From assembly GCA_025769875.1 (NCBI GenBank), contig JAGFNK010000011.1:124001-188000 (forward strand): a DNA stretch of 64,000 bases, in the 5' to 3' direction. Below are positions 56,864 through 64,000 of this stretch, piece after piece. The stretch comes from Russula earlei. Taxonomy: Eukaryota; Basidiomycota; Agaricomycetes; Russulales; Russulaceae. The stretch's first letter is position 1; each line of letters starts with the position of its first letter. The notes beneath the pieces were generated by a model, which saw only the letters and a list, made by a program, of their open reading frames with translations, had not been told where the DNA came from and did no database searches. Position numbers and translations under genes: made by a program.

Positions 56864-59066
56864 ATGAACAAGGTCGAACGAATCGTTTTTTTGTCCTTGG
56901 TCCTGGACCTTGTTGGTAATTTGTTCGACACATGCACCCGTCTTGCAATGTCCGACGTGAACACGTAGCATTCACAATTCCGCTCCCGCTGTTCCCCCGT
57001 ATCATCGAGTGGTACACCCAGGTGCGCCGCACGCTGTTACCCCCGCCGCCGATCTCCTACACGCATAACGATATTTAGAGGGAGTCATCGGACCCTCATG
57101 GCTTTTTGTCCAGGACATTGTCGACAGTGTCTGCAATTCGGGGGCGGCTCTATCACCCATCTCACAACTCGCAGAGATGGGATATCGTACTTCTCGGTGC
57201 GCCCATTCTTTTTTTCTTGACCCGAGCTCACATGATGCCCCAAGGTGGTCTCATGGGCTCCGTATTCTCGTAAGTCGACCAGGCACCGTGTCTAACTTTT
57301 ACCTCGCGTCTCAGTTGCTTCACCAGAACGCTCCAGTTCCTCGTATCTCCGTACATAGGAACCCTTTCTGACAGGTATGGCCGCAAGAAAATCCTCCTGA
57401 TTACCATGATCGGGAATATGCTCTCTGCGTTGGTGTACGTATCCACACGCGTTTTGGGAGCGGGCGTCCGTGACGAACCGAACTTTGTTTGCTTTTGTCC
57501 CTGAAGCTGGATAAAGAGCACGACCTTCGCGTCGTACATGCTTTCGCGCGTCATCGGAGGGCTGAGCGAGGGCAACGTCCAATTGGCGATGTACGTCTCC
57601 ATCCATAAAATGTGTGCGATCTGCGGGTGGCGACGGCGCTCACCCTTTATCCCGGACGAAAAAAAAGCGCGATCCTCTCCGACATCACCACGCCCGCTAA
57701 CCGCGCGAAGGCCCTCGCGCACGTGGGCATCGCGTTCGGGATATGCTTCTGCGTCGGGCCGCCCATCGGCGCGTACTTTGCCTCCCGACCGGTCGCGCTC
57801 GGGCAGACCCTGCTGCTCGGCACCGAGGTCAACATCTATGCCGCTCCTGCGATCCTCACGCTCGTCCTCCTCGTGGTGGAGACCGCTTTCCTCGCGGTCG
57901 CGTTGCCCGAGACGCGTGGAAGAGCACGACTCTGCGTCGTGCAAAGCCCAGACACGGACACGAACACGGACGAGAGCGGCGACGGACATTCGGCTGCCGA
58001 CGATCACGGCCAGGGGCAGCAGAGGTGGAACGAAGACGTATCCGTGGACAAGTCAGCCAGGGGCAGCTACCCCGAAAGAAAAAGCCAAGACACGGACTCG
58101 GACACGGACTCGGACTCGGACTCGGACGCGGACACGGAGACAAACACGGACGCGGACGAGAGCGACGACGGACATTCCGCTGCCGACGATCACGACCAGG
58201 TGCAGCAGAGGCGGAACGAGGACGTATTCGAAGAAAAAAGAGGAGGATATTCGGAGAAGCCGCCGGTGGGGCCGGTTCGTCCCGCCGAGCAGCGGGTCAA
58301 AACGCTCAAGTCTCTCCGCGTGCTCCATTTTCTCTTCCTGGGCGTTTTCTCCGGCGTCGAGTTCACCTTGACTTTCCTGACCTTCGACCGTACGTAAACC
58401 GGAACCCGTTCCGCGCCGTCTGTCATCTGATTTCCGATCCTTTCGGGCGCCCAGTCTTCGACTGGAGCAACGCGCAGAACGGCAAGTTGATCGGCGGCAT
58501 CGGAATCGTCTCCGCAGCCCTCCAGGGCGGCTACGTGCGGCGCGCTCTCACTCGAGTCGGGGAGCTCAGGATCGCCAGCCGCGGCGCGACCGCCTGCGCG
58601 ATCGGCCTCGCCTTGCTCGCGCTCGTTCCTCGCTTTGCGCTCACGCGACCCACCCTGGCGTTCCGACTCCTGCAGGGTGCCGCAATTTGCATGGCGTTCA
58701 CTTCCGCGACGGTCGTAAACGCCCTGACTGCGCATGCGTCATTGCAGTGTGATGAGATGCCGGAAGCTGTCGCTACGGAGGGCGGTGACGGAAAGTCACG
58801 AGGGACCATCGAACGTCCGGAGCTTGCAAAGGGCCACGCCCTTGGCCGCTTCCGCTCATCTGGACAACTCGGCCGGGCGATAGGTCCGCTGTTGGGTAAG
58901 CGTGCTTATCGTCGTCGGATGACATCGTGCTGATATTGGGACAGCTTGCGCATCGTACTGGACCTTTGGCCCCTCTGTGACCTACACAATTAGTGCTGTC
59001 GCCATGACTGGGCTCTCTGTCCGCATGCGAAGAGTGGCACGTCGAGAAAATCTGAAAACTGCCTGA
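56864..59066 (+). CDS. Major facilitator superfamily transporter with acidic loop
   Basis: Nine exons (56864-56915, 56969-57021, 57079-57196, 57245-57269, 57315-57434, 57507-57590, 57668-58389, 58455-58895, 58945-59066) total 579 codons (578 aa). It starts MNKVERIVFLSLVLDLVAFT in helix 1. The MFS signature GTLSDRYGRKK follows between helices 2 and 3, then SRVIGGLSEGNVQ and RAKALAHVGIAFGICFCVGP. The DHA1/TETRAN-like fold suggests H+-coupled export or uptake of small organic solutes at a membrane; substrate unknown. Between helices 6 and 7 an insertion of about 115 residues contains two copies of an NTD-ESGDGHSAADDH-QGQQR-NEDV unit around a Thr/Asp/Ser run (nucleotide repeat ggacac/ggactc at 58088-58145). 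Helix-rich C-half resumes at LFDWSNAQNGKLIGGIGIVS. Confidence 0.92.
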
Positions 59067-59500
59067 CTGACTACGTCAGACCTCTGTACAGTATCTTGAA
59101 GGCTGTGTAGGCGTGCCTTGGGCAATGGCTTCTATTTATACGCCTCAGACCCTGTATCGTATCTCCATAAATCCAAATTAGCCTGCACAACGACAACGTA
59201 GAATGATAGCAGAGTTCGATCGGATCCGTCGGTGCGGAAATGAGACAGCCTTAATTAAGTATAGTAACGTGAATGGACGAAAATCGTCGTGCGCAATGGA
59301 AAGCCACGAACGCTCATTACTACGAATTCATGCCTTTAAATGTGGGGGTAAAGATGGATAGATGGAGCATGCGCAGCAGCAATCCATGATGCGATGGTTC
59401 AAGTTATGACAGCGAGTTAACGGTGGCATGTGGTCGCCGTGTACCACTGGCGTCGGCATTGCCTGCAGATGAGCGGAAGGGTGTCGCAACCACCACATCA
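59067..59500. other. Convergent intergenic region
   Basis: Lies between the stop of the plus-strand MFS gene and the stop of the minus-strand glycosyltransferase, so it holds both 3' untranslated regions. No gene is seen. Confidence 0.5.
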
Positions 59501-61087
59501 TCATAACGAGGCGGTGCAGGAACCACTGATCTGCCGGTCGAGGAACCCTCGGATGTGAAATCGGAGCCTGCCTCGGCGTTGAATTAGCGTTGGTTGCTTG
59601 TCAGGCCGATAGAATGAACGCTGGGACAGCGGCCGCGAAGCGAGCGGCTGAGATCGGGCGTCATCCCCGGCAAGTGCGACGCCACCAGTCGATGTACTGA
59701 AGGCAGGAAGGAAGAACAAGACGCCCCGACGCCGGCGATTTCGATGGGTGGATTGCGAGGAGCCGAAAAGCGAATTCACATGACGGCTCAAGCGTCGTAC
59801 GGCTCCGATTGGGGGGTTGGCCACATCCCCATCATCCGTTGAGACGTCCGACAGAGGCGATGAGGGGAGGGAGAGGGGAAGAAGTTGAACGTCATCTTCA
59901 ATACTAGATGTGTCATCTAGCATCGCATCCGGGTGACGGGCGGACAGTGCTGAGGATGGAGGAGTAAAGGATGTTCTACCGGGAAGCGAGAGCCAGCCCA
60001 TGTCCAGGTGCCACCGCCCGTTGCGTTCGACCCAGCGAGGAAGGAGGACATCGTAGCCACCGACGCTTCTAAAACCATAATGCCGCTGCTTGGAGCTGCT
60101 GTACCCAAGTCTGATTAAGCTGACAATCAAGATGACCAATCCAAACCAAAGTAAGGCCTTTCCCCACTCGCCGAGGAAACCAATGAAAGCAGCGTCATCC
60201 GAATGCCAACTACTACCGTAATAATGGGTGAAGAACGAATCTGGTGCCTCTTCTTCGTCTGCATTCTTTCCATAAAGCGTCTTGGGAAGAATGCGGACTT
60301 CACCCCCGGGCAGCTGTGGAGTGAGAGGTCGGGAAGATGTGTAGAGGCCGTATTGCGCAGAGAGAAACATGGGGCCGGTGGAAAACATAACTGTGGGGTA
60401 GTTGAGAATCCAATTATGGTCGAAAGTTATCAGGTTGTGTATAGTCTGAGCCATGAAGGGGTGTTCTTTTTCCGCGAACATGAGGTCATTAGAAACGCCA
60501 ACGGGTATGGTGCGAGGGAGGACGACGGGGAAAATGAGAAGAGGGTCCAATCTACGAAGGCAGCCAATGTCGAGGTCAATGTAGACGCCACCATAGTGAT
60601 AAAGGACAAAGTAGCGAATGGCATCCGCCCGCTGAATGGCATAGGGGTAAGAATCAAACGTGTCGAGGAACCAACGGTAATTTTGCGCAATGAACTCGCG
60701 GGAACTGGCGTCTGTCCATAACATGTACTTGCTGCAGAGAGACAAAGAGACGGTCAGAAAATAAGCGACCAAAGATGGGGAACGGCTGAGAACGAACTAG
60801 TCTGGCATCAAAGCACGACAACCTTCAGAAACGTTCAACCATTTGTCTGGAAGAGTTTCTGACTTCCAGGTCTGGTGTATAATCCTGGGGACACGTTCGG
60901 TTCTGAGATGTTGAGACGAGTTTTGGCTGGCGGAGTCGTGAGAGGGGTCGAGCTCTGCGTCGGTAATGTAAGCAAGTTCAGGGATGGCGAGATAGTATGA
61001 GATGGAAGAGAGGACGGTGACAGTGCCGAGAAGGAAGAGACCGAGGATGAGGAGTAGGATATGGACCGCTCTTCTCCTGGTGGCCAT
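59501..61087 (-). CDS. GT32 glycosyltransferase (OCH1/SUR1-type mannosyltransferase)
   Basis: Exons 61087-60798 and 60731-59501 sum to 507 codons (506 aa). It is a type II membrane protein: an N-terminal anchor (HILLLILGLFLLGTVTVL), then RVPRIIHQTWKSETLP and WTDASSREFI. The metal-binding DxD is YIDLDIG (Asp149, Asp151) in the GT32 context YGGVYIDLD. A second hydrophobic segment (ALLWFGLVILIVSLI) near residue 300 and a long Ser/Arg-rich tail follow, as in SUR1/CSG1-type inositolphosphoceramide mannosyltransferases. The likely role is transfer of mannose to a sphingolipid or glycan in the Golgi; the exact acceptor is inferred. The single intron (60797-60732) has a GTTCGT donor and is 66 nt and stop-free, so the unspliced form stays open. 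Confidence 0.92.
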
Positions 61088-61156
61088 GGTGGGGATGGGA
61101 GAGGAGGGAATCGGTTGGGATCGATTTGGTTATTGAGAAAAAGGTTGATTACATCA

Positions 61157-62836
61157 TCACATCCCCGTAGGTCTCATCCGAAGAAGGAACGTCCCACGTG
61201 CGAACCGCTCCAGCGCCGACACCGACGACCGCAGTCCCTCATCCTCACAACTCCTCCCGATTTCTTCCAGCGTCCGCACGCAGCCATCCCAATCACTCCG
61301 AGTCCAGTCCTGCCCCTTCCGTCCTCCTTGCTTATCCGGGTACATCAAGAAGTTCTCCAATTTGTCCAATTCCGCCCCCGACGCTCCCAGCCCCTCTCTT
61401 CTCCCCAGGTACCGCACGCACTCCCGCGGCGTCCATTCAGAGAATCCGATTCGTGCCCAGCCCGGAGCATGTTGAGACACCGCACCGCGCTTCGGCCCGT
61501 TCCAAGGCACCTCCGGCCCTCCGACCCGATCCACGACCCTCAGTAGCAAGTGCGAAAAGTGCTCGACGACCTCGAGATGGAGCACGTCTAGTGGATGGCT
61601 GGGTCTAATTGGCTCCTCGTCCACTTCCATTGCATCTACACGCGCATTTGCCGCTGGTTTACTCGTGCTGTCGAGGTTTGTCCGAAGAATCCGTCGTTGG
61701 GCCTTGGACGTCAGCCCGTCAAAGTCACTCAAACGCACCACAGGCACACCAGCGAATAGCGCCATGGCGATAGCACGGCTCGTCCAGCCGTTCGTCGGAC
61801 TAAGCGTCCTGATACCTACACCTCCCCGTAAATATCTCAACCCCATGGAGAGCCATTAAGGAATCCCCCACCTACGCTTTCAGCTTTCACACACAGATTT
61901 TTGTCCCCACTACAAAGCGCGACACGCCTGACTACTCCGCCGTCGTGCGGGCGTCTTGAAAAGTATTGGCAACAGTCTAAAATTAAGTTGTCGTTCAACT
62001 CCGACCCTCTCTCCTGGTAACACGATGACAACCCAATCAGTTGATTCATGTGAGACAAGAAGCACTTGCCCTGGGTTCCCCTACGTCTTTCACGTTCCAC
62101 TTCCCTGACCCCTTGCACGTTTCTTCGTGTGTTTGCCCTTTTACAAAGCGCCGTTCTTTCACTTTCTCTAGCAGCCACGTCGAGGCAAGGCGCGCTGCCC
62201 ATGCTACTTTATCATTCCGCGTCTTCTGTCTATCCGAGAATCTTCCAATTAGATGTACATTCGTAATCAATTTAAAAAGTTGAATATATCCCCACCTGTC
62301 GAGCTCACTGATGACGATCCCGGGTATGATGATTTGTAGATTGAATGGTAAATGGTGTTCAATGTCCACGACGAACTGCTGCAACGCGTCGAGCTGGTGA
62401 AGTAGTATATTTGTATCCACGACCAAGCTGAAAATCTCGTCCACTGCCGAAGGCTACAGCTGTACCATTCATGCACCAGCGTCGTTGTGTTTGTGACAAG
62501 TAACTTGCCTGCATCTCGACATCCTGATTGATAGCTTCGTCGATACGACGGAGAGTGGCGTCCGTCAAGTCGTCCATGTCTGTCTAAGCAAGGGACGGCG
62601 GTCACCAGTCACCGGACGCTCGCCAGCCGCACAAGCATATCCTTACCCCCAGTCAGAACGGATGCTTCTTCGAGGGTTGGGTTGAAATGTTTGTCGGCCG
62701 TGAGTTGGCGTCGACCGGATGGTTGACGGGGAACCGCTAAAAGGAATGAACGCGTTTTAATATTCCGTACGTCGTAAACACTCTACAGGGGACTCGCAAA
62801 CTCAAATATTTGTGCGTGTCTACTCCCCACCGCCAT
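61157..62836 (-). CDS. SWT1: SWT1-like PIN-domain RNA endonuclease
   Basis: Exons joined by eye: a 5' exon ending at about 62660 (QLTADKHFNPTLEEASVLTG), then MDDLTDATLRRIDEAINQDVEM (62577), the PIN core SLVVDTNILLHQLDAL (first acidic residue), IVISELDRFSDRQKTRNDKV, SELNDNLILDCCQYF, CSGDKNLCVKAES and a C-terminal helical region to 61157. The conserved Asp/Glu/Asp set for metal-dependent RNA cleavage is present. SWT1 is a nuclear endonuclease linked to surveillance of mRNA export and transcription. Beyond the PIN domain the C-terminus ends FLLRMRPTGM. An ATG at 62836 (MAVGSRHAQIF) is a possible true start, but its splice join was not confirmed. It is divergent from no gene in the window and shares a convergent flank with none. 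Confidence 0.85.
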
Positions 62837-63625
62837 CAATGGCGTCGTCAATAAAAGGTCTCATGTCTGTGATTGCGCAGAACGTGGCGGATACGGGGGT
62901 TAAATATGACCGTCTGTCCATCAATTATCTCTTTTCACGTTACTCATTCGGATAGTCACGCTCCGTCACCCAAAAGTTTCAAATCCCGCCAGGCTTGCTC
63001 TCGGCTTTCACCGGCACCGGGAGTTGAACTCATCGCCATCCAACCTCAGTCTAAGAGCTCCGACACGGCATTGGTCGGCAAGCGTGACAAACAAACAGCC
63101 ATTTTTTGATTTCACTACACAACACAGTTTTCATAAAAAAAATTATTGGGTATGTAGATAGAAGGTACTATATACAGTGGTCAAAGTATTGTAGTTGTTG
63201 AGTAAGAGATACATGAGAAATCGATGGTGTCCGAATGAGGGCGCTGGGATAGTATGTCCAATCCTCATCCATCCACCATTGAAATCCGAGCTGCGACGCG
63301 TGCTAATTTCAAACACTAATCAAAAATCGGATGACCCAAGTTTTCTTTCCTTTATTTCACTCACTAAATCGCAAAGGGAAGAACTGAAAGCAGGTTTGCA
63401 ATCAGTTTCGCACGTCATTAACTATGGTACGCCCCACTGTGGCATCGCACGTCGAAGGATGGGGTCACAACCCTTGTGATAGAGTCGGTTCATAAAACGA
63501 ACAAATGTACTGTTGTCTGCATGAGCGGACATCGCAAGGGCATGGATGAGTATATGATATTGCGTGCAGTATACATATGCCAGATAATGATGAATAAGAA
63601 CGAGTGCTGAAACAATGCAAGAACA
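62837..63625. other. Intergenic, no gene seen
   Basis: Mostly AT-rich with short frames only. The plus-strand frame at 62873-63109 has no start context or domain. It contains the SWT1 5' flank and the 3' end of the right-edge gene. Confidence 0.4.
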
Positions 63626-64000
63626 TCACGCGGAAGCTAATATCACCTTCTTCAGCGGGGGCGACCCAGAGTGACTGTCAATGTCGCCTTCAACCTTACG
63701 CTTGACACCAGTCTTCGAGGTAGCGGGTAACGACTCAGCCTTGCCTAATCGTGGAGGGGTGGCGCGTAATGATGGGGCGTCAGGTGTCCCCGAACGGCTA
63801 CTTGCGAACCCCTGACGCAGACGGGCGGTAAGCGAACCACTCGTAGCTAAAGCCTCCGCATGACACGTTGCATGGTATATCTATGAAGAAAGCGTTAATG
63901 ATTGGATTCAAACCTTTTCTAAGACGAACACACCTTATCATCAATCTTCAGTGCATTCCTCCATATCCACTCCTCGTCATCCTCGTTGAATTCAGATTTA
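63626..64000 (-). CDS. C-terminal part of a gene running off the right edge
   Basis: Two exons are seen: >64000-63934 encodes SEFNEDDEEWIWRNALKIDDK and 63880-63626 encodes IYHATCHAEALATSGSLTARL onward to a TGA. The 53-nt intron (63933-63881) starts GTGTGT and ends ATAG. The last exon is Ser/Thr/Pro-rich with a basic GVKRKVEGDIDS motif, ending PPLKKVILASA, which resembles a nuclear localisation signal. The 5' end is outside the window, and the family is not recognised. Confidence 0.7.

Noticed and set aside
62440..62520. GC-AG intron in SWT1 (CAG/GCAAGT)
   Set aside because: The GC join puts the PIN core in the wrong frame. A GTTACT donor four bases on, joined to a GGCAG acceptor, restores VVDTNILLHQL, so it is not counted as GC-AG.
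1..64000. CRISPR arrays, bacterial operons, rRNA and tRNA genes
   Set aside because: No direct-repeat/spacer arrays, Shine-Dalgarno organisation, rRNA core motifs or paired tRNA A/B boxes were seen.

Overview
The window looks like a mushroom-forming basidiomycete (Agaricomycetes) nuclear chromosome. Genes are split by many 41-90 nt GT-AG introns, the best protein matches are fungal, and the repeats are Copia and Gypsy LTR elements, a Tc1/mariner element and a family of DUF6535 membrane proteins. No prokaryotic gene organisation, CRISPR array or clear tRNA was seen. Coordinates of spliced genes are whole-locus spans; exon joins were read by eye and, where stated, checked because the summed exons divide by three. 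|| Left part (1-24 kb), host genes: a coiled-coil/Arg-Glu-rich protein resembling WTAP/Mum2; a Pro/Ser-rich hypothetical; a secreted GH18 chitinase; a class I CPD photolyase; a 140-aa protein made of two internal repeats; a carboxylesterase with two apparent frameshifts; a decayed Gypsy/low-complexity zone; a phosducin-like PLP1/TXNDC9 protein; and Pelota/Dom34. || Middle part (25-52 kb), a tandem array of three DUF6535 membrane-protein genes, all on the minus strand. An 18.8-kb transposon nest sits between copies 1 and 2. Its oldest layer is a plus-strand Copia element (C). C is split in its RNase H domain by a Tc1/mariner element and by a second, minus-strand Copia element (A). A is itself split by a third Copia element (B), LTR-like fragments and a minisatellite. 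|| Right part (52.7-64 kb), compact host genes: OMP decarboxylase (URA3) divergent from tRNA pseudouridine synthase PUS7 across about 70 bp; an MFS transporter with an acidic repeat loop; a GT32 mannosyltransferase of the OCH1/SUR1 type; a SWT1-like PIN endonuclease; and a gene running off the right edge. || The host genes are housekeeping or lifestyle genes (RNA quality control, DNA repair, pyrimidine synthesis, chitin and sphingolipid/glycan metabolism) and do not form one pathway. The least understood unit is the DUF6535 array: three intact genes share almost identical ends around a divergent centre in copy 3. Intron-level oddities (GC-AG introns, recurrent GTTCG donors, a 34-nt intron) recur across the window.
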